From positions 310,001 to 374,000 of the forward strand of contig CAVXXW010000009.1 of the NCBI GenBank assembly GCA_963765785.1: a stretch of DNA of 64,000 nt. The letters are read 5' to 3'. Position numbers and translations under genes: made by a program. The stretch is from AC-32 sp963765785. Lineage in GTDB: Bacteria; Actinomycetota; Thermoleophilia; Gaiellales; Gaiellaceae. Below the pieces are notes generated by a model. It was not told where the DNA came from, made no database searches, and was given only the letters and a program-made list of their open reading frames with translations. Each line of letters starts with the position of its first letter. The stretch's first letter is position 1. Positions 1-8,352 of the stretch are shown one piece after another.

Positions 1-11
1 CCCGGACCTTC

Positions 12-1124
12 ATGGACGTCAACTACGGATCCAGCCGTCCGTTCAGCCTGGGCATCGAAGAAGAGTTCCAGCTCGTGAACGGCGAGTCGTTCGAGCTGAC
101 CTCGCGCTTCGACGAGATCTTCGAGGCTGCCGGCTCCGACCCGCGGATGAAGCCGGAGCTGATGCAGTCGACGATCGAGGTGGCGACGCACCCGGCGGAC
201 ACGGTCGCGCAGGCCGTCGAGGAGGCGCGGTCGCTGCGAGCCCGGCTGCGCGACGCGGCGGCTGAGAACGGCGCCCACATCGCCTCCGCCGGCACGCACC
301 CGTTCTCCCGCTACGAGCACCAGGAGATCACCGACGAGGAGCGCTACCGCGAGCTCGTCGAGGCGATGCAATGGGTCGCCGAGCGTGAGCTGATCTTCGG
401 CCTGCACGTGCACGTCGGCCTCCGCACGGCCGACGAGGCGATCGCAGTCGCGGGCGCGCTCCGCACCTGGCTGCCGGAGCTGCTCGCTCTCTCGGCGAAC
501 TCGCCCTTCTGGCACGGCCGCGACACCGGCCTCGCGTCGACGCGCATCAAGGTCTTCGACGCCTTCCCCCGCAGCGGCCTGCCGCCGGCGTTCGCGTCGT
601 TCGAGGAGTTCGAGCTCCTGGTCGAGCGCGGCGTGAAGACCGGGTCGTTCGACGACTACACGTTCATCTGGTGGGACCTGCGACCGCATCCAAAGCTGGG
701 CACGATCGAGATCCGGGTCTGCGACGGCCAGACCCGGCTCGAGAGCCTTGCCGGCCTCGTGGCGCTCGTGCAGTCGCTCGCGGCGATGCTGGCGGATCGG
801 CACGAACGGGAAGGAGCGCTCCCGATCCAGCCGGTCACGCTGGTTGGCGAGAACAAGTGGCGCGCTGCGCGCTACGGCCTGGACGCCGAGCTGATCGACC
901 TCGAGCGCGACCAGGTGAGGCCCGCGCGCGAGGCCGCGCTCGAGCTGGTCGAGCTCGCTGAACCGGCCGCGAAACGGCTTGGCTGCGAAGACAAGCTGGC
1001 CGAGATCGAGCGCCTGTGCGCACGCGGGAGCGGCGCCGACGAGCAGCGCCGCGTCGAAGCGGAGGAGGGGACTCTGCTGGCCGTGGCGAAGTGGCTGGCG
1101 GCACAAACAGTGGCAGAGGTGTAG
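12..1124 (+). CDS. Carboxylate-amine ligase, glutamate-cysteine ligase type 2 (YbdK) family
   Basis: The 370 aa length and layout fit the GCS2 family, ATP-dependent enzymes that join a glutamate carboxylate to an amine such as cysteine. Visible family motifs are GIEEEFQLV near residue 14, GLHVHVG near 130 and EIRVCDGQTRLE near 235, which carry the acidic and histidine residues expected for Mg-ATP and glutamate binding. The protein appears cytosolic, with no signal or membrane segment. Only 11 bases lie upstream in the window, so the ATG at 12 is provisional and any promoter is out of view. The true substrate cannot be told from sequence; many YbdK proteins have only weak gamma-glutamylcysteine activity. 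Confidence 0.88.
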   Translation: MDVNYGSSRPFSLGIEEEFQLVNGESFELTSRFDEIFEAAGSDPRMKPELMQSTIEVATHPADTVAQAVEEARSLRARLRDAAAENGAHIASAGTHPFSRYEHQEITDEERYRELVEAMQWVAERELIFGLHVHVGLRTADEAIAVAGALRTWLPELLALSANSPFWHGRDTGLASTRIKVFDAFPRSGLPPAFASFEEFELLVERGVKTGSFDDYTFIWWDLRPHPKLGTIEIRVCDGQTRLESLAGLVALVQSLAAMLADRHEREGALPIQPVTLVGENKWRAARYGLDAELIDLERDQVRPAREAALELVELAEPAAKRLGCEDKLAEIERLCARGSGADEQRRVEAEEGTLLAVAKWLAAQTVAEV

Positions 1125-1183
1125 TCGCCGGAGGGTCGGCTATCCTGACCTCTGCGGGCGCCTTGGAGGGCGTCCATTTTTCA

Positions 1184-3133
1184 ATGCGGACCACCCTGAA
1201 GAGAGGAATCGGCCGGGGCGCGAACGGCAACGGCCATGGGGCTCTCCCGCCGGGAGCGCTCTCGCCGGTGACGCTGTACCGGCAGCCGCCGCCTCCCCGC
1301 CGTTCGTTCGGCGCCAAGGTCGGCCGCTTCTTCGTGTGGCTCGGGGCGATCGTGACGGTCGTCGTCTGCGGCCTCGTCGGCGGCTTCTACCTCTGGATCC
1401 ACGAGAGCGCGGTAGCACTGCGGCCGCACACCGCCGCGGGCAAGGCCGCCGAGGCCCGGCTCGACCCGCCGAAGTCCGCCGCGATCGCCCTCGTGATCGG
1501 CTACGACCACCGCGCCGGCGACGGCAACTCGCCCTCGCGCTCCGACACGATGATGCTGATCCGCGCCGACCCGGTCACGAAGACGATCTCGCTGCTCTCG
1601 TTCCCGCGTGACCTCGTCGTCCCGATCTACTGCCCCGGCAAGGGCGGCACCACGGTCGGCCAGGGCACCGGGCGGATCAATAGCGCCTACGCGTTCTGCG
1701 GCCCGAGCGGCTCGCTCGAGACCGTGCGCCACCTCACTGGCCTTCCGATCAACTATCTGATCAGCGTCAACTTCCTCGGGTTCATCGGCGTGGTGAACAA
1801 GCTCGGCGGCGTCTGGATGGACATCGACCGGCGCTACTACAACAAGAACGTCGGCACCTCGGCGACGGACTACGCGAACATCGACCTGCAGCCGGGCTAC
1901 CAGCACATGACGGGCAAGGAGGCGCTCGACTTCGTCCGCTTCCGCCACACCGACTCCGACCTCTACCGCCTCGCGCGCCAGCAGCAGTTCGTCTCGGCCA
2001 TGCGCCAGCAGGTGGCGCACTCGTTCGGCCCGACCAGCATCCCGGGGATCGTCAACACGATCACGCAGCACCAGTACGTCGAGGTCGCGCGCGGCGGGCG
2101 GGAGCTGAACCTGAGTGACATCTACAAGTACGCGACCTTCGCGTACGGCCTCCCGCACGGGCACGTCTTCCAAGTGAAGATCCCTGACGTCCTGTGTGGC
2201 AACGAGTGCCAGGCCTCGAACTCGTCGATCCAAGGCGCCGTCCAGCAGTTCCTCAACCCGGACGTCGGGGCGCCGGACGCGGCGACCGCGGTCGCGCTGG
2301 GCCGGAAGCTCAAGCCGCGCCAGCGGACGATCGCGCCGAAGCAGGTGACGCTCACGGTCCTGAACGGCAACGGCGTCGCTGGCTCGGCTTCGAACGCGAG
2401 CTACCTGCTCGGGCAGAAGGGCTACGTCGCGCTCTCGCCGCCCGGTGGGCAGCCGGCGAACGCGCCCACGTGGAACTACTTCAATTCGAAGGTCTACTTC
2501 GACCCGGCCCGGCCGGGCACCGGCAAGATCGCAGCGCAGCAGGTCGCGCGGCTGGTCGGGAGCGCGGACGTCGAGCCGATGCCGCTGAACATCAAGCCGC
2601 TCTCGAACGGCGCGCTGCTCGCGGTGGTCGTCGGCTCGACCTTCCACAACCAGCTGACGCCGGTGGTCGTCCCGCAGACGCCGACCCGTCAGCCGCCAAA
2701 CGTCCGCCGCGACCCCGCGGAGACGCGCTCGCTCCTCCTTGGCCTGCGCAAGCGACTGCCGTTCGCGCTCCAGTACCCGACGCTGCTCGAGCGTGGCTCG
2801 ACGCTCGACAACGGCTACGGCGAGACGCCGTGGCGGATCTACCCGCTTGCCGGCCAGCCGACGCTGCGCCTCACGTTCAAGACCGGGATCATCGGCGACT
2901 ACTGGGGCATTCAGGAGACGCGCTGGGGAACCGCACCGGTGCTCGCGGACAAGAACCGGACCGTCTACATGAGCGGCCGACCGTTCGACCTCTATTACAG
3001 CGGCGGCAACCTGCACATGGTCGTGCTCCGCGACCGCGGTGCGACCTACTGGGTCGTGAACACGCTCCTGAACTCGCTTTCGAACGAGACGATGCTCGCG
3101 ATCGCGCGAGGGCTGCGGCCGCTGCCCCGATAG
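1184..3133 (+). CDS. LCP (LytR-CpsA-Psr) family cell-wall glycopolymer ligase
   Basis: A 649 aa membrane-anchored protein of the family that moves glycopolymers from lipid carriers onto peptidoglycan outside the cell. A basic, proline-rich N-terminus leads into one membrane segment at about 49-70. The LCP domain follows, with SDTMMLIRADP, SFPRDLVVPI and the RINSAYAF region, then KEALDFVRFRHTDSD. After it comes a LytR_C-like domain (VTLTVLNGNGVAGSA) and an extra tail of about 190 residues. The frame is open further upstream, but ATG 1184 is preferred because it leaves a normal cytoplasmic tail before the membrane segment. The sugar-nucleotide genes directly downstream fit a role in surface polymer assembly. 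Confidence 0.87.
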   Translation: MRTTLKRGIGRGANGNGHGALPPGALSPVTLYRQPPPPRRSFGAKVGRFFVWLGAIVTVVVCGLVGGFYLWIHESAVALRPHTAAGKAAEARLDPPKSAAIALVIGYDHRAGDGNSPSRSDTMMLIRADPVTKTISLLSFPRDLVVPIYCPGKGGTTVGQGTGRINSAYAFCGPSGSLETVRHLTGLPINYLISVNFLGFIGVVNKLGGVWMDIDRRYYNKNVGTSATDYANIDLQPGYQHMTGKEALDFVRFRHTDSDLYRLARQQQFVSAMRQQVAHSFGPTSIPGIVNTITQHQYVEVARGGRELNLSDIYKYATFAYGLPHGHVFQVKIPDVLCGNECQASNSSIQGAVQQFLNPDVGAPDAATAVALGRKLKPRQRTIAPKQVTLTVLNGNGVAGSASNASYLLGQKGYVALSPPGGQPANAPTWNYFNSKVYFDPARPGTGKIAAQQVARLVGSADVEPMPLNIKPLSNGALLAVVVGSTFHNQLTPVVVPQTPTRQPPNVRRDPAETRSLLLGLRKRLPFALQYPTLLERGSTLDNGYGETPWRIYPLAGQPTLRLTFKTGIIGDYWGIQETRWGTAPVLADKNRTVYMSGRPFDLYYSGGNLHMVVLRDRGATYWVVNTLLNSLSNETMLAIARGLRPLPR

Positions 3134-3143
3134 TCTCCGCGCG

Positions 3144-4478
3144 GTGAAGCCGAAGATCGGGATCTTCGGGGCCGGCTGGGTCGGCCTTGTCACGGGCGCG
3201 TGCTTTGCGGAGCTCGGGCACGAGGTCGTGATCCGCGACGTGCTCCGCGAGCGGATCGAAGCGCTGCAGGAAGGCCGCGTGCCGCTGCACGAGCCGGGCC
3301 TCGCCGAGCTGCTCGAGCGCAACCGGGAGCGGCTGACCTTCACGCTCGAGCTGGACGAGATCGTGACGGCGCCGGTGATGTTCGTGTGCGTCGGCACGCC
3401 GCCGACCTACTCCGGAGACGCCGACCTCTCGGCCGTCTGGACGGTCGTCGACCAGCTGCCCACGCTCGAGGAGCGGGCGATCGTTGTGATGAAGAGCACC
3501 GTTCCGGTCGGCACCGGCGACAAGGTGCGCGCCGCGCTCGACGCGCGCGGGCTGGCGCACGTCGGCTACGTCTCCAATCCGGAGTTCCTCTCCGAGGGGA
3601 GCGCCGTCCAGGACTTCATGCACCCAGACCGCGTGGTCGTCGGCGCCTTCACGGAGGCCGACGCCTCAAGGGTCGCCGGACTCTACGAGCCGATCGACAC
3701 GACGGTCGTGCGCACGGACGTCGCGTCGGCCGAGATGATCAAGCTGGCCGCGAACGCGTTCCTGATGACGAGGATCAGCTTCATCAACGAGATTGCGAAC
3801 GTCTGCGAGGCCACCGGGGCCGATGTCGTCAGGGTCGCCGAGGGCGTCGGGCTCGACCATCGGCTCGGCCCGCACTTCCTGCGCGCGGGAATCGGCTGGG
3901 GCGGCTCGTGCTTCCCGAAGGACGGCGTAGCGCTGAAGCAGCTCGCCTCGAACTCCGGCTACCACTTCCAGCTGCTCGCGGCCGTGATCGAGGTGAACGA
4001 GCTGCAGAAACGCCGCGTCGTCGGCAAGCTCGAGAAGCACCTCGGCAAGCTCCGCGGCAAGACGGTCGCGCTGCTCGGGCTCGCGTTCAAGCCGAACACG
4101 GACGATCTGCGGGAGGCGCCGTCGCTCGTCCTGGCGTCGCGCCTGCTGGCCGAGGGTGCCGAGGTGCGCGCGTGGGACCCGGTCGCCGATGCCAGCCGGC
4201 TCCTGCAGGGCGTCACCTTCGCCGACACCGTCCTCGAAGCGGTCACCGACGCCGACGCCGCCGTGATCGTGACGGAGTGGGACGAGCTGCGAGGGCTCGC
4301 CTCGGACGATGTGCGGCAGGCCATGCGCCGCCCGCTGCTCGTCGACGGCCGCAACCTGCTCGACCCCGAGGAGGCGCGCTCGGCCGGCTTCACCTACGAA
4401 GGCGTTGGCCGCGCCGCGTCGCCGCTCGCCGCCCTGCCTGAGACCGAAAAGCCCGCCGCGCACGAGACCGCCCCGTAG
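3144..4478 (+). CDS. UDP-glucose/GDP-mannose dehydrogenase family protein
   Basis: A 444 aa NAD-dependent nucleotide-sugar dehydrogenase that oxidises the C6 hydroxyl of a UDP- or GDP-hexose to the uronate. The Rossmann motif GAGWVGLVTGACFAELG is at the N-terminus. NPEFLSEG is near residue 135, the catalytic cysteine sits in GWGGSCFPKDG near 260, and the C-terminal substrate half has LGLAFKPNTDDLREAPS. The start is GTG 3144, 10 bp after the LCP gene, and the stop overlaps the next start by one base, so these form an operon. UDP-glucose is the most common substrate, but specificity is not readable here. Confidence 0.92.
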   Translation: MKPKIGIFGAGWVGLVTGACFAELGHEVVIRDVLRERIEALQEGRVPLHEPGLAELLERNRERLTFTLELDEIVTAPVMFVCVGTPPTYSGDADLSAVWTVVDQLPTLEERAIVVMKSTVPVGTGDKVRAALDARGLAHVGYVSNPEFLSEGSAVQDFMHPDRVVVGAFTEADASRVAGLYEPIDTTVVRTDVASAEMIKLAANAFLMTRISFINEIANVCEATGADVVRVAEGVGLDHRLGPHFLRAGIGWGGSCFPKDGVALKQLASNSGYHFQLLAAVIEVNELQKRRVVGKLEKHLGKLRGKTVALLGLAFKPNTDDLREAPSLVLASRLLAEGAEVRAWDPVADASRLLQGVTFADTVLEAVTDADAAVIVTEWDELRGLASDDVRQAMRRPLLVDGRNLLDPEEARSAGFTYEGVGRAASPLAALPETEKPAAHETAP

Positions 4479-5170
4479 TGGAGGCGGTCATCCTGGCAGG
4501 GGGGCAGGCAGAACGCCTCGGCGAGGCCGCGGGCGGTCGTCCGAAGGCGCTCGTCGAGGTCGGCGGCCGGCCGCTCGCCGCCTATCAGGTCGAGCAGCTC
4601 GCCCGAGCCGGCGTCGACCGCGTGCTCGTCAGCTGCGCCGCCGGGCAGGAAACGCTCTTCGACGCGGCGCTCGGCGGGATCGGCCCGGAGGTAGAGGCGG
4701 TGCCGGAGCCAGAGCCGCTCGGCCGCGGCGGCGGCATCCGCTTCGCCGCACGGCAGCGCCGCGAGCCGGGCGAGCTGTTCGCGCTCAACGGCGACGAGCT
4801 CGTCGACGTCGACCTGACGCGGCTGCTCGCGCACCACCGCGAAGGCGACGCGGCCGCGACGATCACGGTCGTGCCGCTGCAGTCGCCGTTCGGCGTGGTC
4901 GAGCTCGACGACGAGGATCACGTGACCGGCTTCCGGGAGGCGCCGCGGCTTGACCACTGGGTCAGCTGCGGCGTCTACGTGCTCGGCGAGGACGCGCTCG
5001 AGCGCTTCCCGGATCGCGGCGACCACGAGTCGACGACGTTTCCGGAGCTCGCCGCCGAGGGCCGTTTGCGGGCGCTTCGGCACGAAGGCATCTGGCTGAC
5101 CGTCAACACTCCCAAGGACCTGCGGGTGGCGAGCGAGTACCTCGCCGGGCACCCGGGGTGGCCTACGTGA
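4478..5170 (+). CDS. Sugar nucleotidyltransferase (NDP-sugar pyrophosphorylase family)
   Basis: A 230 aa nucleotidyltransferase that would make an NDP-sugar and pyrophosphate from a sugar 1-phosphate and an NTP. The signature is at the N-terminus: LAGGQAERLGEAAGGRPKAL, with a glycine loop and the following PKA lysine. FALNGDELVDVDL near residue 105 supplies the metal-binding acidic residues. It is close to mannose-1-phosphate guanylyltransferases in length and lacks the left-handed helix domain of GlmU. The start is GTG 4478, sharing one base with the preceding stop, so it is translationally coupled to the dehydrogenase. Confidence 0.85.
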   Translation: MEAVILAGGQAERLGEAAGGRPKALVEVGGRPLAAYQVEQLARAGVDRVLVSCAAGQETLFDAALGGIGPEVEAVPEPEPLGRGGGIRFAARQRREPGELFALNGDELVDVDLTRLLAHHREGDAAATITVVPLQSPFGVVELDDEDHVTGFREAPRLDHWVSCGVYVLGEDALERFPDRGDHESTTFPELAAEGRLRALRHEGIWLTVNTPKDLRVASEYLAGHPGWPT

Positions 5171-5197
5171 GCGCGCAGTGGTAGGTTCGCGCGGCTC

Positions 5198-5620
5198 GTG
5201 GCTGGGCACGACCATTTGACGTCGCCGAACCTTGGAGGGCTCGACAAATTTGCGATCGAGCCGGAAAGGGTCGACAAGCCCTGGGGCCACGAGCTCATCT
5301 GGGCCAAGACCGAGCGGTACGTCGGCAAGACGCTCTTCCTCAGGGCGGGCGAGTCGCTCAGCCTTCAGTTCCACAACATCAAGGACGAGGCGTGGTACGT
5401 CCTCTCCGGTCGCGCGGAGGTCGAGCTCGGTGCGCCGGGCGAGCGGATGCTGAACAGCGAGGTCGTCGGCCCCGGCGCCGCGTTCCACTTCCCGCCCGGC
5501 ACGGTCCACCGCGTCAGTGCGGTCGAGGACACGACGATCCTCGAGGTCTCGACGCCGGATCTCGACGACATCGTCCGGCTCGAAGACCGCTACGGCCGCG
5601 AGGGCACCAGCGAAGCCTGA
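5198..5620 (+). CDS. Cupin protein, mannose-6-phosphate isomerase type II C-terminal-like
   Basis: A 140 aa single-domain beta-barrel protein. RVDKPWGHELIWA and the following KTLFLRAGESLSLQFHN, AWYVLSGRAEVE and FHFPPGTVHRV form the cupin and match the isomerase half of bifunctional GMP/PMI enzymes. The metal-binding pattern is partly visible (QFHN, E in DEAWYVL, GTVHR). It lies 27 bp after the nucleotidyltransferase and completes a nucleotide-sugar operon, so a role in hexose-6-phosphate isomerisation or sensing is likely. Isomerase activity is inferred from family and context only. GTG 5198 is the chosen start. Confidence 0.8.
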   Translation: MAGHDHLTSPNLGGLDKFAIEPERVDKPWGHELIWAKTERYVGKTLFLRAGESLSLQFHNIKDEAWYVLSGRAEVELGAPGERMLNSEVVGPGAAFHFPPGTVHRVSAVEDTTILEVSTPDLDDIVRLEDRYGREGTSEA

Positions 5621-5637
5621 CACATACGTGTTAAGGT
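5620..5637 (+). promoter_or_regulatory. Promoter with near-palindromic operator for the MerR-ahcY unit
   Basis: TAAGGT at 5632-5637 fits an actinobacterial TANNNT -10 box and ends 6 bases before ATG 5644, so the mRNA is probably leaderless. Directly upstream, in the spacer where MerR-family proteins normally bind, is ACACATACGTGT at 5620-5631, an inverted repeat with ACAC and GTGT arms. Autoregulation by the MerR-like protein is inferred. No convincing -35 hexamer is visible. Confidence 0.55.
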
Positions 5638-5643
5638 TCCTCG

Positions 5644-5967
5644 ATGCGAACCGCAACAGTCGGACAGGCGGCGGAGCAGACGGGCTGGTCACCGCGCATG
5701 CTGCGCTATATCGAGCGGGCTGGTCTGGTCGTCCCTCGGCGAACCGGCACCGGCTACCGCCTGTACGGGCTCCTCGAGCTGAACCAGCTGCGGTCGCTCC
5801 AGCAGCTTCGCCGCCGCTTCGGCGTCGAGCTGCGTGAGCTCGCCTTCGCCGCCCGCCTGCGCCGCGATCCCGATTTGCGCGCGGCCGTGGACAGCTGGCT
5901 GGCGGGTGCCGAGTTGAGCGCGCTCGATTGGGAGCAGCGCAAGCACGAGCGGCTGCTGGCCGCCTGA
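5644..5967 (+). CDS. MerR-family transcriptional regulator upstream of ahcY
   Basis: A small 107 aa protein with an N-terminal MerR winged helix: TVGQAAEQTGWSPRMLRYIERAGLV is the helix-turn-helix, and RTGTGYRLYGLLELNQL is the wing. The rest is a short helical segment without the cysteine-rich effector loop of metal-sensing MerR proteins, so any ligand is unknown. It ends 20 bp before ahcY on the same strand. Placement and a near-palindrome in its own promoter suggest it controls itself and ahcY, possibly in response to methyl-cycle metabolites. That ligand idea is inference. Confidence 0.88.
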   Translation: MRTATVGQAAEQTGWSPRMLRYIERAGLVVPRRTGTGYRLYGLLELNQLRSLQQLRRRFGVELRELAFAARLRRDPDLRAAVDSWLAGAELSALDWEQRKHERLLAA

Positions 5968-5987
5968 ATCGAACGCGAAGGAGCGAG

Positions 5988-7256
5988 ATGGCTACCACGA
6001 GACGACACGACGTCAAGGATCTGGCGCTGGCGCCCGAAGGGCTGAGCCGGATCGAATGGGCCGATCGGCAGATGCCGGTGCTGGCCGCGATCCGGGAGCG
6101 CTTCGAGCTCGAGCAGCCGCTGGCCGGCTACCGCGTCGCCGCTTGCCTGCACGTGACGAGCGAGACGGCGAACCTGATGCGGACTCTGAAGGACGGCGGC
6201 GCTGACGTGGTGCTCTGCGCCTCGAACCCGCTCTCGACCCAAGACGACGTGGCGGCGGCGCTCGTCGACGAGTTCGACATCTCCGTCTTTGCAATCAAGG
6301 GCGAGGACAACGACACCTACTACCAGCACATCGAGGCCGCGGTCGACCACAAGCCGCAGCTGACGATGGACGATGGCGCCGACGTGATCGGCGTCCTGCA
6401 CTCGCACCGGCGCGAGCAGCTCGGCGACATCCTCGGCGGCACCGAGGAGACGACGACCGGCGTGATCCGGCTGCGGGCGCTGGAGCGCGACGGCGCGCTC
6501 GGCTTCCCCGTGATCGCCGTCAACGACGCGCTGACGAAGCACCTGTTCGACAACCGTTATGGCACGGGGCAGTCGACGATCGATGGCATCGTGCGGGCGA
6601 CGAACGTTTTGCTCGCCGGGCGTGCGTTCGTCGTCGCCGGCTACGGCTGGTGCGGGCGGGGCGTCGCGTCGCGCGCGAAGGGCATGGGGGCGCACGTGAT
6701 CGTCACGGAAGTCGACCCGCTGCGCGCGCTCGAAGCCGTGATGGACGGCTTCCAGGTGCTGCCGATGGAGGACGCGGCCAAGGTCGGTGACATCTTCGTG
6801 ACCGCGACCGGCGACAAGTCGGTGATCACGCGCGAGCACATCCTGGCGATGAAGGACGGCGCGATCCTCGCGAACACCGGCCACTTCAACGTCGAGATCG
6901 AGATACCGGCGCTGCGCTCGCTCGCGACGGACACCCGCACGCTGCGGACGTTCGTCGACGAGTTCACGCTGGAGGACGGCCGCCGGATCTTCCTGATCGC
7001 GGACGGGCGGCTAGTCAACCTCTCGGCCGCCGAGGGCCACCCGGCCCAGGTGATGGACATGTCGTTCGCGAACCAGGCGCTGTCGGCTGAGTACGTGGTG
7101 GCCAACGCGACGAGCCTCGAAAAGAAGGTCTACCCGGTCCCGCCCGAGATCGATCACGAGATCGCGCGGCTCAAGCTGGAGACGATGGGCGTCGCGATCG
7201 ACCGGCTCACCGACGAGCAAGCCAAGTACCTCGCCTCGTGGGACGAGGGGACGTAA
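5988..7256 (+). CDS. ahcY: Adenosylhomocysteinase
   Basis: Hydrolyses S-adenosylhomocysteine to adenosine and homocysteine, using bound NAD, in the cytosol. The 422 aa protein has the family landmarks: ACLHVTSETANL near residue 50, HSHRREQLGDILGGTEETTTGV near 130-155, a Rossmann segment VVAGYGWCGRGVASRAKGMGA near 210, and NTGHFNVEI near 295. The C-terminus (DEQAKYLASWDEGT) differs from the KPDHYRY-type end of many homologues but has the usual length. ATG 5988 is preceded by GAAGGAG at good distance. It follows the MerR gene and precedes mtnA, which links two arms of sulfur/methyl recycling. Confidence 0.96.
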   Translation: MATTRRHDVKDLALAPEGLSRIEWADRQMPVLAAIRERFELEQPLAGYRVAACLHVTSETANLMRTLKDGGADVVLCASNPLSTQDDVAAALVDEFDISVFAIKGEDNDTYYQHIEAAVDHKPQLTMDDGADVIGVLHSHRREQLGDILGGTEETTTGVIRLRALERDGALGFPVIAVNDALTKHLFDNRYGTGQSTIDGIVRATNVLLAGRAFVVAGYGWCGRGVASRAKGMGAHVIVTEVDPLRALEAVMDGFQVLPMEDAAKVGDIFVTATGDKSVITREHILAMKDGAILANTGHFNVEIEIPALRSLATDTRTLRTFVDEFTLEDGRRIFLIADGRLVNLSAAEGHPAQVMDMSFANQALSAEYVVANATSLEKKVYPVPPEIDHEIARLKLETMGVAIDRLTDEQAKYLASWDEGT

Positions 7257-7260
7257 CGGC

Positions 7261-7367
7261 GGAACCCATGGTTCCTCCGTTGGCCTCCTCCTTTTTCGGG
7301 GGAACCCCGGGTTCCCCCTTGCCCCCCTCCTAGCGACGGCGGGGGGTCCCGCCGGGCAAAGCCCGGC
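7261..7367. terminator. Intergenic palindromes and GC-rich hairpin after ahcY
   Basis: The 121 bp gap between ahcY and mtnA holds three structures. GGAACCCATGGTTCC (7261-7275) and a 21-base palindrome from GGGGGAACCC to GGGTTCCCCC (7298-7318) share a GGAACCC/GGTTCC core. GCCGGGC-AAA-GCCCGGC (7351-7367) is a 7 bp stem with a 3-base loop. They may end ahcY transcription, although no U-run follows the last stem. Confidence 0.4.
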
Positions 7368-7377
7368 GTCGCCGGCC

Positions 7378-8352
7378 ATGCAGATCGTCGATTCCAACCC
7401 TCTCCAACCAGATCGGATCATCCGGCTCGACGAGGACCGCGTCGTCCTGCTCGACCAGCGACGGCTTCCCGGCGAGGAGGTCGAGCTGTCGTGCGCGTCC
7501 GCGGCCGAGGTTGCGGAGGCGATTCGGACACTGGCCGTGCGCGGCGCCCCGGCCATCGGCGTGGCGGCGGCGTACGGGTACGCGCTCGCGTCCCGGCGCG
7601 GGGAAGACCTCGACTCGGCGTACGCGGTGCTCGCGTCGTCGCGGCCGACCGCTGTCAACCTCGAGTGGGCGTTGCGGGAGGTGCGGGCGGCGGACGACCC
7701 CGCCGCGCGGGCCCGCGAGCTCCACGCGGAAGAGGTCGAGCGCTGTCGGCAGATGAGCGAACATGCCGCCGGCCTCGTAGGCGACGGCGCCCGGGCGCTG
7801 ACGCACTGCAACACCGGCGCTCTGGCGACCGGCGGCGTAGGGACGGCGCTGGGAGCATTGCGGGAGGCGTGGGCGCGCGGCTTGCTTCGCCACGTGTTCG
7901 TTGACGAGACACGGCCGCTGCTGCAGGGCGCGCGGCTGACGGCGTGGGAGCTCGAGGCGGCCGGGATCCCGCACACGCTGATCGCGGACTCAGCGGCCGG
8001 AGGGCTTCTGGCCGCGGGTGAGGTCGACTGCGTCTTCGTCGGCGCCGATCGGATCGCCGCGAACGGCGACACCGCGAACAAGGTCGGCACGTACCCGCTC
8101 GCGGTGCTGGCCGCCCGTCACGAGGTTCCGTTCTACGTGGTCGCGCCGAGCTCGTCGGTCGACCTCGGCGTTGCGAGCGGCGCCGAGATTCCGATCGAGC
8201 AGCGTGACCCGGCCGAGGTGAGCTCGCGCTTCGCTGCGTGGAACCCGGCCTTCGACCTCACGCCGGCCGAGCTGATCTGTGCGATCGTGACCGAGCACGG
8301 CGTCCACCGCGCGCCGTACATCGAATCACTCGCCCGGGCGGTGCCGGCGTGA
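7378..8352 (+). CDS. mtnA: S-methyl-5-thioribose-1-phosphate isomerase
   Basis: Converts methylthioribose-1-phosphate to methylthioribulose-1-phosphate in the methionine salvage pathway. The 324 aa length is typical. Landmarks are VRGAPAIGVAAAYG near residue 57, the THCNTGALATGG segment with the catalytic cysteine near 142, FVDETRPLLQGARLTAWEL near 177, and GADRIAANGDTANKVGTY near 222 with the catalytic aspartate. No other salvage genes are next to it. Its stop overlaps the following gene by 4 bases. Confidence 0.93.
   Translation: MQIVDSNPLQPDRIIRLDEDRVVLLDQRRLPGEEVELSCASAAEVAEAIRTLAVRGAPAIGVAAAYGYALASRRGEDLDSAYAVLASSRPTAVNLEWALREVRAADDPAARARELHAEEVERCRQMSEHAAGLVGDGARALTHCNTGALATGGVGTALGALREAWARGLLRHVFVDETRPLLQGARLTAWELEAAGIPHTLIADSAAGGLLAAGEVDCVFVGADRIAANGDTANKVGTYPLAVLAARHEVPFYVVAPSSSVDLGVASGAEIPIEQRDPAEVSSRFAAWNPAFDLTPAELICAIVTEHGVHRAPYIESLARAVPA

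Noticed and set aside
1181..3397. Long minus-strand open frame (over 700 codons) opposite the LCP gene
   Set aside because: Composition is arginine/valine/aspartate-rich as expected for an antisense frame in GC-rich DNA; no recognisable motif.
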